DNA from: Liopterus haemorrhoidalis
Lineage: Eukaryota; Arthropoda; Insecta; Coleoptera; Dytiscidae
DNA length: 64,000 nucleotides
Reading direction: 5' to 3'
Assembly (NCBI GenBank): GCA_963971575.1
Contig: OZ020616.1
Location: forward strand, 53,923,201 to 53,987,200
Under the pieces are notes generated by a model that did not search any database, was not told the origin of the DNA, and saw only the letters and a program-made list of their open reading frames with translations. How positions within the stretch are numbered: the first letter of the stretch is position 1; every line of letters begins with the position of its first letter. Both the position numbers and the translations under genes were made by a program. This document shows positions 23,027 through 33,973 of the stretch, in pieces.

Positions 23027-23290
23027 ATGTATAATACATATTGTTGTGTGCCTATGTGCAATTCATTGAAAAGAAGAAACCCGGAAATATCGTTTCATTT
23101 ATTTCCACTAATATCAGACACCGTACGGTTCGAAACAAAATTGGGAAAGCAAGAGGTTAGGAATCGACGCGATGTTTAGATAAACAATTTAAAAATTGGA
23201 AAAAAAGTGAGCCCTTATATCAAAGTTTGCTCATTACATTTTAATGATAGTGACTACAAAAAATATTTTCAATTTTGTATTTATTATCGC
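23027..23290 (+). pseudogene. THAP zinc-finger domain relic
   Basis: From the ATG at 23027 the frame reads MYNTYCCVPMCNSL, then PEISFHLFP and a KLGKQ stretch, ending at a TAG after about 48 codons. In the +1 frame shortly after, KVCSLHFNDSDY appears. Together these show the C-x-C half, the FHxFP motif and the CSxHF half of a C2CH THAP finger, separated by one stop and one frameshift. It is a degenerate exon, from either a host THAP gene or a THAP-bearing transposon. Confidence 0.7.
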
Positions 23291-23299
23291 ATATCTTGA

Positions 23300-23800
23300 A
23301 AATTCCTGTTATTGTGTGTGGGTTTGTAATGCACAAGTCTCTAGGCATAATGCATAAATCTTTATGAACTCTGTTTTTTTCAGTGACTCCACACAATATT
23401 ATATGCCCAGCATTGTAGATTTCTACCCCTTAGTAAACAACACGGGAATTATTATTTCCCCCAATATAGTTAAAATAATCGACAATGGAAAATCGCCATA
23501 ACTTAAAACCAGATCACAAAATGTAGTATTTTAGATGTTTACAAGTGTTGTCACTTCACAAAATCAGAAAATCCCAAACAATTATTTACTTTTTGTCGTT
23601 TTTTGATACACTTTTCGCTATTATTTACTAGTAAATGTAAAGTGGTATATGATTTAGAATGGTTTCAAAAAAATCCGCGTGGCGCTACGATCTTAAAATT
23701 TTTCCCCTATAAATTAATGAACTCATCTAGTCGGTTCTTGAAAGTGTTGATACTTGGAAGTTGAACAACTTCTGCAGGAAAACAATTCCAAGAAAATTTA
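23300..23800. other. AT-rich stretch, no gene seen
   Basis: No motif or repeat is recognised. Confidence 0.4.
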
Positions 23801-23810
23801 TTACCGGTTT

Positions 23811-24020
23811 TCATTTCCGGTTTCCGGAATGATTAAATAGCGTGGTATTGTATGCATATAAAATAGTCTTTTTACCATTTATAAACGTTGGTAAATCATA
23901 AATTTCAATAAGAAACAACAGTGGAGTTAGTATTGAACCTTGTGGTGCACCAAAATGGATTTTTTTGCTCATTAGATTTAATATCATTTGTCCAAACATG
24001 ATCCTTCTGGACTCAAGCAA
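23811..24020 (-). mobile_element. Non-LTR reverse transcriptase relic B
   Basis: The minus-strand frame reads GAPQGSILTPLLFLIEIYDL, then ILYAYNTTLFNHS, where the catalytic YADD box has decayed to YAYN. The DNA aligns with relic A at about 22555-22700, so both derive from one family. The intervening 1.1 kb is unrelated. Confidence 0.78.
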
Positions 24021-24029
24021 AATGTGCGT

Positions 24030-24955
24030 GTTAAAAACGGGTTGTTAAGTTTGGGTTGAGTCCCCCAAACTCCATATGCCCCTTGATACGGTAGAGGGTA
24101 GTTATGGAAGACATCTCGAATGTATACCAAAAGACTCCAAGAAATAGAGACATGCTATCTACTTAACATCTGGACGATATTAAATGAAATGCAGGAATTC
24201 TGAGTAATACTTAAACACTTAAAGAAGAAGAAATCTCAGTTTTAATTGGGTGATAAATATCAAAAGGTGCTAAAAATCTTTATTACTCCTTTTGTAATTT
24301 TATCAAATAAACAATTTACAACTTTCGAACTATTTACAATAGCTGTGATTTAGATTGCGTTAAATTGTAGAATTTCCATTAAATTTAATTGTCCTTTTAT
24401 ATCCAACTCTATTAAGTTTATAACTTAAAAGTAAACATGTGATTTCCATGGTGAAATGAGTTTGAAAATGTGTTTAGTTGTTAGTTTTTATTTTGCTTTG
24501 GACACTACTAAACCTTGATATTGCACTGGGTACGTAGAAATCTGTTACTGTTTTTATTGCTAGAAGGCTTCTTTTGCTTTTAGAATAAACAGTTTTTATA
24601 GTTTCACGTGTACTATTGCAGTTTATAATCCTTTTCTATGTCTGCTGATATGAGTTTGATGCTCAAGGGAATTAAACAGTCAATCCGAAATAAAGCTGCA
24701 GGAATATATTTTATTTTATTACCCAAACAGAAAAAATATACCGAGAAAGAATTGAATCTTAAAGAAAAGAGATACACAGTCTTAGTCTTAGAAAATATAG
24801 TTTATCGATATAGTTATTTGACACAGTATTGAACTTACACCTTCCTTAGATTGCTCGATTGGTCGTTAGCAACTCTGGTTGCAACTCTGGTTGCAACTCT
24901 GGTTAGCAACGTAGTCGAACTGTTGACGAAACGAAAAAAATACATATATATAGTA
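24030..24955. other. AT-rich stretch with a 12-bp triplicate
   Basis: GCAACTCTGGTT is repeated three times without change at 24869-24904, bracketed by GTTAGCAAC on both sides. A short (TA)n run is near 24943. No coding signal is seen. Confidence 0.5.
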
Positions 24956-24959
24956 TCAT

Positions 24960-25240
24960 TACTCCTAGTTGATTCATAAGGCTTCTACAAATCGCTCTGT
25001 TGGCTAAAAGTATTTTTACTTCGGACCACGTCTTATTTTCCGTTTTAATCTCGTCTTCGATACTTCTTCTCCAGGTAGATTTCGGGCGACCAACTTTACG
25101 CTTCCCCTGTGGGTTCCAATCTAGCGCAATTCTTGCTAGATTGCTTGACTCTCTTCTTAGTACATGCCCAATCTAGTTCCACTTGCGCCTCCTGATTTCT
25201 CTGTCCATGCGAATTTGGTTGCAGCATATTAACAGCTGTC
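24960..25240 (-). mobile_element. RTE-type LINE, C-terminal fragment
   Basis: On the minus strand the text reads MDREIRRRKWN, then GHVLRRESSNLARIALDWNP and QGKRKVGRPKSTWRRSIEDE, then ANRAICRSLMNQ. This is the characteristic end of RTE-type polyproteins (RRRWxWIGHxLR ... WNPQGKRxxGRPxxTWRR). It abuts another LINE relic on the same strand at 25250. Confidence 0.8.
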
Positions 25241-25249
25241 CTACTAAAT

Positions 25250-25860
25250 TAACAACCAAGACCTAGTGAAGACAGAGTTCGTACGAAAGCCAGAACGGAC
25301 AAGCGGATTTACAAAGTTGTACAAACGAGATCTAAAATTACACACATTCATTCTTACAATTGATTTACACTTATTTGCCATACTATTAACTAACATAATA
25401 CTAGCGCTACAATATTTGGGTAGATTATTAATAATGTGGAATGCATTATTGTAACAAGTAACGAGTCTACGGAAACACCTTTTACTATAATTTACCCAGA
25501 GAGGTGCGGTATAAAAATTAGCACAGTATGTTTTAAAAAGATAGATTCTATACTAGGGTTACATTTGGCGAATCTCCTGTTCAACATATTAGCGCGGACA
25601 CAAATAGCTCTAAACTGATGTTCAATGTCAGCGTTGTCGAACATATTGTCTGAAATAATGTAGGCCGGGGTAGGTAACAGATGAGACTTGCTTGACTGCG
25701 GTACCGTTGAGATATATGCCAGGAACATTGTACTTTTTGCCTCACGGCTGAAACACAATATATTCGGTCTTGCTGGCATTGTAGAGGAGACCATGTTCAT
25801 CGGCATACTGTACGCAAAACAACAACAGTCGACGCAAAAAAAAAAAACTGGCAGCAAAAA
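25250..25860 (-). mobile_element. CR1-like LINE, reverse transcriptase C-terminal fragment
   Basis: Minus-strand frames carry DIEHQFRAICVRANMLNRRF and AKCNPSIESIF. After a frameshift come LWVNYSKRCFRRLVTCYNNA, HIINNLPKYCSAS and an NFRSRLYNFVNP tail. This matches the thumb and C-terminal region of CR1/L2-type elements (KxRxNxLxxKFxxCS ... LFKxYCxxFYxxxLW ... NxxYRxLxxLPRxCSAS). At least two frameshifts are present. It is a relic without the catalytic domain. Confidence 0.75.
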
Positions 25861-25959
25861 TGGGTGGAGCAGTTCTATTTTTCACTTAACTCTGAAGAAA
25901 CTCCGAATTGACTCGAACCTAGGAAAACATGGATATCTTTAAACAGAGTTAAAACTGGC

Positions 25960-26290
25960 CACGGTAGAAACAGCTAATCCCTTTTCAGATGGGCAACGCG
26001 GTAAACTTCAAACTGCGACTGCGGTGCAGAACGCACGATGAGACACATCGTCGTTGAATGCCCCAGTAGAGCATTTCAGTGAACAGCAGGGGATTTTGTA
26101 TTGGTGACAAGAAGTGCTATTGACTGGTTGACAAATACAGACATTTCACTTGTCTTTGTTGACTATAAATATTATATTTCACTTTTTACTATTTATATTT
26201 GTGTTTTATAGGTAATATGTGATTATATTATGTATGCAGCCATACGCTAAAAATATGTTTTCTAACGTTTTAAATAAAAACATTTTGTAT
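25960..26290 (+). mobile_element. LINE 3' end with zinc-knuckle remnant
   Basis: The plus strand at 26020-26150 reads CDC then GAERTMRHIVVECPSRAFQ, followed after one stop by AIDWLTNTDISLV. This is the C-terminal CxC ... TMRHIxxECP ... AxxWLxNLD pattern of a non-LTR polyprotein. An AATAAA-like signal is near 26272. Upstream coding sequence is missing. Confidence 0.7.
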
Positions 26291-26299
26291 AAACCAAGT

Positions 26300-26875
26300 T
26301 GTTTAATTATCCGTGCTTTAGCATTCCTGAATTACTACTTACTTATTACTGTAAATTTATTAAGAAATTACTGTAAGAAATGATTCTGGAAATGAACATC
26401 TAGAGTCTTATTACAGTTTTCAATAACTTCCTTGCAAAAAAATGCTGTCAAAAGTTATTATGGTAGCAGGAAAAGCTTACAGACAGCAATAATCTCACGT
26501 TGGATCGCCAAGGGATTCATGTCTACACAGTTCCTACGTACGCTTGTTTAAATTGATTTGGTATATAGGTTTATCTAATCGAAAGAAAAATCTTATTCTG
26601 TTGGGAAAGGGAAGTTTTCTTAAAAGTCAATTTAATATTTCCACGATTTATAAACTGATTTTGAACTAAACAAATTATGAGGTTAGAAATGAAAGGATTG
26701 TGTGTAGGTGACTCAAATATAAGCAGTCTAATTAATCAAAATACTTTTAATGACAAACCTGGTGGCGAAATTGAAATTGTAGACAAATGGATTTAAGTAT
26801 CTTTAGATGCTTAGCTTTATATAAATACAAGGTACCCGACAACAATAGAGTGTTGTTATACCCACTTTAAAAAGT
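26300..26875. other. AT-rich stretch, no gene seen
   Basis: No recognisable motif or repeat. Confidence 0.4.
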
Positions 26876-26879
26876 TTGT

Positions 26880-27130
26880 TACGTGCTGGGCGCGCATTAT
26901 CCTGCATTAGGGTGAAATTTTCTCCGATATATGGAGCAAAGGGTACAACATGGTCTTAAAGAATATCTCTGATGTACTTATCTGCCATTAACGCTCCGCC
27001 ATCAATCACCACTAACTCTGTGCGAGCTCCCAAACATATTCCAGCCCACACCATAATTGAACCTCCACCAAAAGATACAGTAGTAGCAAAATTAAATGGT
27101 GCATTTTATTCTCCTTGGCGTGGATACAAT
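26880..27130 (-). mobile_element. Tc1-like transposase catalytic fragment
   Basis: The minus strand reads FGGGSIMVWAGICLG, then ELVVIDGGALMADKYIRDIL and PYIGENFTLMQDNARP. This is the Tc1 core between the first and second catalytic residues; the second Asp is the D of MQDNARP. One stop lies after RDIL. Flanking N- and C-terminal parts and terminal repeats were not found. Confidence 0.82.
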
Positions 27131-27194
27131 CTTTCCCTACTGTTTAGTAGAGCATTTAATGCTATCTATAGGCTACAAAATAATAAAATTTAAA

Positions 27195-28530
27195 AAAAAA
27201 TAAACATTTTTTTCAATCTGTTCCTTTAAATTTACCGGTGTGTGTATTTCTATTATCTGCACAAATAAACTTTCATTGTCAATATTGGCAATATCTTTTT
27301 AAGATTTAGTAAGGAACATTCTCTTCAATTACACGAATATTGTGCTGTAAAACATATTAATTTTCATTTTAATTATTATAGTGTATAGTTTTGTGGTCCC
27401 TGTTAAAATTAATAAAACGCTCTATTTATGCAGTTATTAATATCTTTTATTAAAAACGATGTGTTCTCTTTTATGCGTCATGTTATTATGTAATAAATAT
27501 ACTACAAATAACTTCCGCTTTACTAACTAAAAACAATAATTGGAAAATAATTGTTTAAATTATAATAGTTTATAAACAACAAATTTATGTTTATTAATTT
27601 TAAAACATAATTTACACGTTCAAATAGATAAATATTCTATTGAGGGTATAGTTTAATGTAACAAGGGAAATAAAAGAACGTGTCCAGTTTGCACCAAAAA
27701 TAATCTTCTTGTTATCACACTGGACCAAACCAATAGGTTATAATTATGGCAAAACCAAACCAAAGAACTTATCTCGAACATCGAAGATAAGAATCTAAAA
27801 ATCTGGAGGGTGACTCGAGAGGCGAAAACAAGAGGAATTTGCGATACATGGAGAGTAGAGTCCTACCCAACATTTTTAGACCAATAAAAGAACTCATAAG
27901 ACAGCATTATCGTTCCAGATTTAACAGAAATCGAAGAACTGTTTGAAAATTTGAACACTGTAAAAGGAATCAAAAGATTAAAAACTCCGATTAAACTCAT
28001 GTCCGCTGGGTACCAGTTGATAGATTTATCAAGTTAGTCTAGGACGAAGTACCGGAAATAAAGCGTTTCGTAGGTCTTCCACTTCTGCTGTAGAAAGGCA
28101 ATATGCTTATATTGGAGATACCGAGATCTAAAAACTTCCAGTATTGAAAACATTCTCGAGAAGATTGCAAACCAGAGATAGTGAAGTCAGCTAGGACCCA
28201 CCCATAGTTGTAACACTGCGGAGGAACGTTACCAAAAAAATAAATAATTAGGGTTGGTTACTGGTCATAGAAGAGAAGAAGCCGAAAGGCACAGACAGCC
28301 AATATAAGGAATGGTGCAACAAAAGTATTAGGTACTCTAAAAGAATTTTCACCCTCAACAAGTTTCTTATTCAACACTTAAAATCTCAAATAATATTAGT
28401 AACAACGTAAACATCAAAATTTTCAACGAAGTTTGTTCTATCTAATAGGATATTTTTAACTGTAGAAAAATTTGTATAAAATGTTATCACCCAATTCCTT
28501 TTTTTTATTACCTCTAATATATTTATTTAT
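27195..28530. other. Unassigned region, possible degenerate coding at 27660-28250
   Basis: Between 27660 and 28250 base composition is less extreme and the plus strand shows broken runs of plausible protein text (for example RQHYRSRFNRNRR, ILEIPRSKNF). I cannot assign a family. It may be the degraded interior of a retroelement. Confidence 0.3.
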
Positions 28531-28541
28531 ATATCTTTGTG

Positions 28542-29404
28542 GTACTCTACAATCTGAATGCTCAGAATGTGAGGGTAGAGCTGTTTTGGATACCGGGACA
28601 TGTTGGTATTAAAGGCAACGAAGCGGCAGATGCAGCTGCAAAAGCCGTTTCTCACAGACCTATGATGGATGTGAGTTTCGTTTTTCCAGATGACGCAGAG
28701 AGTCATCTGAAACATCTGGTTTCAGACATGTGGCAACATGAGTGGAGCAGCACACAGAACGTTAAGTTACGACAGATTAAGGGAGACGTAAACCATGGGA
28801 TTCTTCCTGCAGGAATAACCGCAGGGAGGAAACCGCCATCACACGCCTCCGTATAGGTCACTGTTGGTGGACCCATGGACACCTCCTTCGAGTAGAAGAG
28901 TCCCCTATCTGTGAGACGTGTAACACAGATTTGTCTGTGTTACACTTTTTAACTGAGTGTATACAGTTCGAGGATACCAGGGAGAGGTTAGGCCTGTGCT
29001 ATGACCTGTCAGTTGCTTTAGGTGACGACAGGGTACTCATGGACAGGCTGATACTCTTCCTGAGAGAATCGAACTTATTGTTTTATGTGTGAAGTCTTGC
29101 ACCTTATTTTAATGTGTTTCTAGTTATTGACTGTGATATTCGATGGTAATTGGCCCCTTTACAGCCTCTTACCAATCACCCTGAGTCTGTTCATATTTTC
29201 GAACAGACTTTTTATATTATTTATTTGTGTTTGTCAGTGCAAGATTTCTTTAATTCAGTATGCGTATTTTTAATGATTTTATTTATTTATTTATTGTCTA
29301 ATATATTGTTTTTAATATATAGTCTAGTCATTTAAAAGGGCTGGGTTAGGCGCAAATAGCCTTTGTTGCTGTGCGCCAAAAATTTTAAATAACTAACTAA
29401 CATG
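28542..29404 (+). mobile_element. 5'-truncated RNase H non-LTR retrotransposon with 10-bp target duplication
   Basis: Direct repeats TATCTTTGTG at 28532-28541 and 29405-29414 bound the insertion. It starts inside RNase H and includes VRVELFWIPGHVGIKGNEAA with the terminal His/Asp of that domain. A knuckle follows in a shifted frame (ETCNTDLSVLHFLTEC). The 3' untranslated region holds the GGCGCAAATAGCC ... GTGCGCC inverted pair and the tail TAACTAACTAAC. The same 3' end recurs at 11619 (54 bp) and 48452 (223 bp), and the coding part at 5625-6370. Confidence 0.92.
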
Positions 29405-29414
29405 TATCTTTGTG

Positions 29415-29990
29415 TAGGAATACTCAAATATAGATTATTATTAATTATATTTCAGATTGTCAATTTTGTATGATAAACTTGTAAGAACTATACTGTTGTG
29501 TGTGCGCATCCTTCAACATTTTTGTCGAATATACCATCCTAAGGTTAATCACCCCACGTGTTACAACAAATTATTCAGGTTTAATGTGTCTTTATAACAG
29601 CGAATGCTAAATAAATATTTAACTTTATCCTGTACAGGATGATTGTATGGTATATAAAGTCATGTATGACTCCCCTCCATAGAATTTATGGTACAGTGTT
29701 AAATATATTTATCCCCTGGCGCAAAGACTGCTAATCTACTGAATGTTGGTGTGAAGGATATCATATACAGTTCATTTTCAAATGCCCTGCCATATATGAT
29801 GGAATTTACAGAATATAATATCAAGGAAAATATTTTTGATTTTTTAATTAAAGCTATGCGTTTTATTAAAGCTTTATTAATACATAAATTGTTAATATAA
29901 TACGAGAATACCTATATGAAAAAAATTATTTGAAGTACGAATTTTTACACGTTTCAAATATTTAGTAAATGAATAGGCTAACAGAATACT
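29415..29990. other. AT-rich stretch, no gene seen
   Basis: No motif recognised. Confidence 0.4.
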
Positions 29991-29993
29991 GTA

Positions 29994-30475
29994 CGAGGTG
30001 TGATCAAAAAATACGGTGAATAATTTTATTACGAACTAAATAATAAGCTTATATCAAATTTGAATTAATCTCCTTCAAAGTACTCTCCTTGGCTAGCGAT
30101 GCACATATCCTAACGTTGATTCCATGATTGGAAGCATTTCCGGAAGGCTGCTTTCGAAATGGCCTTCAGCTGCTCCGTTGTGGCCCTCTCAAAGTGGGGA
30201 ATGGTGTCAAAACGTTTTCCTTTTAGCACGGTTTTTATTTATGGGTAGAGCCAGAAGTCGCCTGGTGCTAAAAGCTGACACACGATTTTCCTTCTGTTCG
30301 CCAGTCAAAAGTCTGGGAACAAATTTCGCACTCATTCGTCTTATTTTCAAATTATCGGTTAAAATGCTTTGCACCAACCCGTAGGAGATATTCAGTTCTT
30401 CGGTAAGCTCTCGAATAGTCAATCGCCTGTTTGAACGCACCATTTTTGGTACATTTCTCAATTAATTTTAAAATT
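29994..30475 (-). mobile_element. Mariner deletion derivative, one end only
   Basis: The left terminus CGAGGTGTGATCAAAAAATA follows a TA at 29992-29993 and is typical of mariners. The matching right terminus is absent, so the 5' end of the coding strand is truncated. The total remnant is about 480 bp and carries the ends of a transposase but not its middle. Confidence 0.8.
30040..30461 (-). pseudogene. Mariner transposase, linker fused to C-terminus
   Basis: The frame from 30461 reads VRSNRRLTIRELTEELNISY (second HTH), then FVPRLLTGEQKENRV, and stops matching at the deletion point near 30285. In another frame the C-terminus continues as APGDFWLYP, GKRFDTIPHFERAT and MCIASQGEYFEGD. The first two catalytic Asp boxes are deleted, and the third is present as GDFWLYP. 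A stop and a frameshift further disable it. Confidence 0.82.
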
Positions 30476-30479
30476 TTAG

Positions 30480-30925
30480 TCATATGGATAGATGGATAAG
30501 ACAAGCATTTGTAATAGAAAAATACGATGCCTTTGATATTTCATCAGTTGAAGAAGAATTGCTAATAGATTTATCTTGTCACAGTGCATTAAAATAGATG
30601 TTTAATCCAAACAAATTTAATTGTTGCATTTTGGCAACGAACAAAGAAAAAATATCCTAGTTAACAAACAAAGCTTTAAAAATTATTAGGTCATAACATA
30701 TAATTTCTACGAAACCGACTTCTTCGCCGTAGCAGCTAGCAAGACGAAATATCGGTCTCGATTAGTGGTTGGAAAAGAATTACGATTAGTGATATCTTCA
30801 ATGCCACACCGATTTGAAAAAATGAATGCCGACAGACTCATCCGTAGCATTAACAAAGTATTATTATCATACATTATACATTATATATACTAATATATTA
30901 ATTAGTTCGTTTGTGTATATGTAGG
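30480..30925. other. AT-rich stretch, no gene seen
   Basis: No motif recognised. Confidence 0.4.
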
Positions 30926-30927
30926 TA

Positions 30928-31200
30928 CGAGGGATTTCCACAAAGTAAGAGTACTCAATTTTTTAAAGCTCCAAAAAAAATTGTATATTTGAAGAAAAAT
31001 TACAGTTATTTTATTATAATTTTTATCAGAGTTATTTTAGGTATAGGTCACATTATTTTTCGATATAGTCGCCTTCCCGATCAGTGTCGAAAAAATCTCC
31101 CGACAGCTATCTTGTCCATTCTTTGACGGCATGCATGATCTCGTCGTAGCTGGAAACCTTTTTTCGCTCATAGACTCCTTGAGATAGAACAGATGTTAAT
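30928..31200 (-). mobile_element. Mariner 3' end relic
   Basis: CGAGGGATTTCCACAAAGTA after a TA at 30926-30927 is a mariner-type terminus. The minus strand carries AVKEWTR, LSGDFFDT and GDYIEK with a stop and an apparent deletion. This is the C-terminal end of a mariner transposase (...VKEWxxxxxxDFFxxGIEKLVxRWDKC...GDYIEK). No more of the element is recognisable beyond about 31200. Confidence 0.7.
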
Positions 31201-31259
31201 CCGATAGCGACAGATCTGAGTTGTGAGCTGGGTGGTTGACCATGCCCGTCCTAATACTG

Positions 31260-31700
31260 ACTTCATAACGCAACTTTTGGATTCATTCGGATGAGCTATT
31301 ATCAACGTAATCAAATTTTATGATCATCCACAATCTCCTTATTCCTTAATTGCTAATGTCCCACCGGTTGTTCCATAGCTCTGGTATACTTATTGTTTTG
31401 ACGACGCTGTCACTCCTGATTGGAGACCTTGTTTTAAGAAGAACATGGGGCAGATTGCTTAACTTTTGTCCAGAAGACAATTCCTGTGCAGACGCTGGCT
31501 TTGTTCCACTCTCGTTTTGCTGCATCCAATCTTCTTATTTCGAGTGTCAGAAAGGGCTGTGAGTCAATTGGATGGAGTTGATTTTACAGTTCCGATGATG
31601 ATACGCATGGTTTCGTTTAATTGAGTATCTACCTTATCTGTGTAAGCCATATAGATCTCTATGGTGTGAACACTGTAGTGGAGCGCGATATTCAATCGAC
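31260..31700 (-). mobile_element. Jockey-type LINE, reverse transcriptase C-terminal relic
   Basis: The minus strand reads MAYTDKVDTQLNETMRIIIG, then TVKSTPSN, then broken text with KKIGCSKTRVEQ. This resembles the DxQLNxAMRxITGTxRxTPxxWLPxLSNIxPxxxRR segment that follows the reverse transcriptase domain in Jockey-clade elements. Stops and frameshifts are present. Confidence 0.6.
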
Positions 31701-31713
31701 GTGTGGACTAGTA

Positions 31714-33016
31714 AAGGGTGTTTTTTTTAGAGGTATAGAACTTTAAATTGCAATAAAACAACGATGAATTATTCGATAGACATGAATTTTTTTTTATTCG
31801 AAAGATAATCTTGTGGCATTACATTTTAAATATGATTTCTGGCATATGACCGCCACGGCTGGCTCGGATGTAGTCCAATCTGGACGTCCAATTTTCGATG
31901 ACTTTTTCCAACATTTGTGGACGTATATCGGCAATAACACGGCGAATGTTGTCTTCCAAATGGTCAAGCGTTTGTGGCTTATCCGCATAGACCAATGACT
32001 TTACATAGCCCCACAGAAAGTAGTCCAGCGGTGTTAAATCACAAGATCTTGGAGGCCAATTCACAGGTCCAAAACGTGAAATTAGGCGGTCACCAAACGT
32101 GTCTTTCAATAAATCGATTGTGGCACGAGCTGTGTGACATGTTGCGCCGTCTTGTTGGAACCACAGCTCCTGGACATCATGGCTGTTCAATTCAGGAATG
32201 AAAAAGTTAGTAATCATGGCTCTATACCGATCACCATTGACTGTAACGTTCTGGCCATCATCGTTTTTGAAGAAGTACGGACCAATGATTCCACCAGCCC
32301 ATAAAGCGCACCAAACAGTCAGTTTTTCTGGATGTAACGGTGTTTTGACATACACTTGAGGATTAGCTTCACTCCAAATGCGGCAGTTTTGTTTGTTGAC
32401 GTAGCCATTCAACCAGAAGTGCGCTTCATCGCTAAACAAAATTCGCTTATGAAAATCGGGAACAACGGCAATCTCGTTTTGGGCCCATTCGACGAATCTA
32501 CGCCTTGCTTGATGATCGTTTGGCTTCAATTCTTGCACGAGTTGGATTTTGTAAGCACGCAAACCAAGATCCTTCCGCAAAATCTTCCATAAAGTGGATG
32601 GACACAGATCCAATTCCTGTGCTCGATGGCGGATGGACTCATTCGGGTCTTCCTCAATGCTACGCTCTACAGTACCAATAGCTTCTTCTGTACGCACCGT
32701 ACGGCGTCTCTGGGGATGCGAGTTATCAATAAGAGTAAACGTGGTGCGAAAACGTTCCATGGATAATCGAATTAACTGCTCTGATGGACGATTTTGTCGA
32801 CGATAAAATGGACGTAGTGCGCGATACGTATTCCGCACAGAACCATTATTTTCGAAATAAAATTGCACTATTTGCAAGCGTTGTTCAGGCGTGAGTCTAT
32901 TCATGATGAATTGCCAAACCAAACTGAGAATAAATCACTTGACAGCTGTTAAATCGGTCGCCATCTTGAACAGTAATGCCAACTTAAAGTTCTATACCTC
33001 TAAAAAAAACACCCGT
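31714..33016 (-). mobile_element. Complete Tc1/mariner transposon, DD41D type, intact
   Basis: Terminal repeats GGGTGTTTTTTTTAGAGGTA and its complement at 32982-33014 match perfectly over about 31 bp. They are separated from TA dinucleotides (31712-31713 and 33017-33018) by two mismatched bases each. The length of about 1.3 kb and a single uninterrupted transposase frame make this the only complete element in the window. Perfect termini and an open frame suggest recent arrival. Confidence 0.93.
31819..32922 (-). CDS. Tc1/mariner transposase, DD41D, apparently intact
   Basis: 367 codons, with a second Met at codon 7 (MNRLTPEQRL) that matches the usual start of this family and may be the real one. 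Transposases of this class bind their terminal repeats and cut and paste the element at TA. An N-terminal HTH spans about residues 10-130 (QLIRLSMERFR; STLWKILRKDLG; AYKIQLVQELKP). Catalytic residues are D165 in FSDEAHFW, D258 in WFQQDGATCHTA and D300 in SCDLTPLDYFLWG. There are 41 residues between the last two, hence DD41D as in rosa/Visitor-type families. PEIIFKM ends the protein. No stop, frameshift or missing key residue is seen. The relatives at 18178 and 40778 share the C-terminal pattern but are deleted. Confidence 0.95.
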   Translation of the reverse strand: MVWQFIMNRLTPEQRLQIVQFYFENNGSVRNTYRALRPFYRRQNRPSEQLIRLSMERFRTTFTLIDNSHPQRRRTVRTEEAIGTVERSIEEDPNESIRHRAQELDLCPSTLWKILRKDLGLRAYKIQLVQELKPNDHQARRRFVEWAQNEIAVVPDFHKRILFSDEAHFWLNGYVNKQNCRIWSEANPQVYVKTPLHPEKLTVWCALWAGGIIGPYFFKNDDGQNVTVNGDRYRAMITNFFIPELNSHDVQELWFQQDGATCHTARATIDLLKDTFGDRLISRFGPVNWPPRSCDLTPLDYFLWGYVKSLVYADKPQTLDHLEDNIRRVIADIRPQMLEKVIENWTSRLDYIRASRGGHMPEIIFKM

Positions 33017-33019
33017 TAC

Positions 33020-33970
33020 AATTGTCGCTGCTCTCAATGTATCTGCATCCACTCCTCATATTAATCTGGCCAATTCAGTATATTGTTCCGTGACTTTGTT
33101 TATTGGGACACCTTCTAAGATATATGAATACTAGTCTGAAAACTTAAAATTTTCTCACTAGATGTCCGATCACTTATTCTTTTGTTTTTAGTACCGGTCG
33201 TTGTCCTATCATCTCTGGTTGTAAAATTTCCTTGTTTACCAGCGTATCCGACATTTGGCTTTTGTAACAAAATTTTAAAAATAAAAAGCATAACTGGTTG
33301 TCAGAATTGTCTGTAAAGTATGTTTCAATATATTTGGAAATTTATATTTTGTAGCGTAACGCGAGTTTTGTCTTTGTTTCATTGAAAATATAAACTCGTA
33401 TTTATGTCAAAAACTGGAGTAACTTTATAGAGTTTGAAGATACTGTGGAGATAAAAGCAAACATTATTGTCAACGGAGTTATATCTTGTAATTTTAATCA
33501 TAAATAATAAGCGGTGTAGAATAAGGTGTTCACCACTTTCCGTTTCAATAAATATATTTCCCATTACTGCGTAAAATTACACAGGATGAGACGAGAAGAA
33601 AGTGCCAAACTCCGAGAGTGTATACTATTCATAAGTGTATCACTAAAATACCCAAAAGTTGTAATCCGATTTTTATTTGTTTTAGAATTAAAGCGTCTTA
33701 AAAGTTTTACCAAGTAGACTAGCACATTTTTATTGTCAGTTGGGCTTGTTTTCCAAACCATACTTGTCTTACGTACTGCAATATCGATCAGATTAAAATT
33801 ACAGGGATGTTCTTGAAATGGCAAAAAAACGTACAAAGATGTGGATCCAGAACCAAAATTTAAATATATAGCAGGAGATCAATTAGGCACTTTAATTTTT
33901 ACATAAACATTATATTGGATCACTGCACACACAAGAAGATGGATTCCGAGTCAATGTTTTTTATACTAAG
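33020..33970. other. AT-rich stretch, no gene seen
   Basis: Short open frames on both strands (for example 33564-33836 minus) have no recognisable domain. Nothing further is assigned. Confidence 0.4.
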
Positions 33971-33973
33971 GTC

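Noticed and set aside
22260..25860. One continuous LINE spanning the minus-strand relics
   Set aside because: The fragments belong to different LINE types (CR1/Jockey-like and RTE-like), and the order of domains is not collinear.
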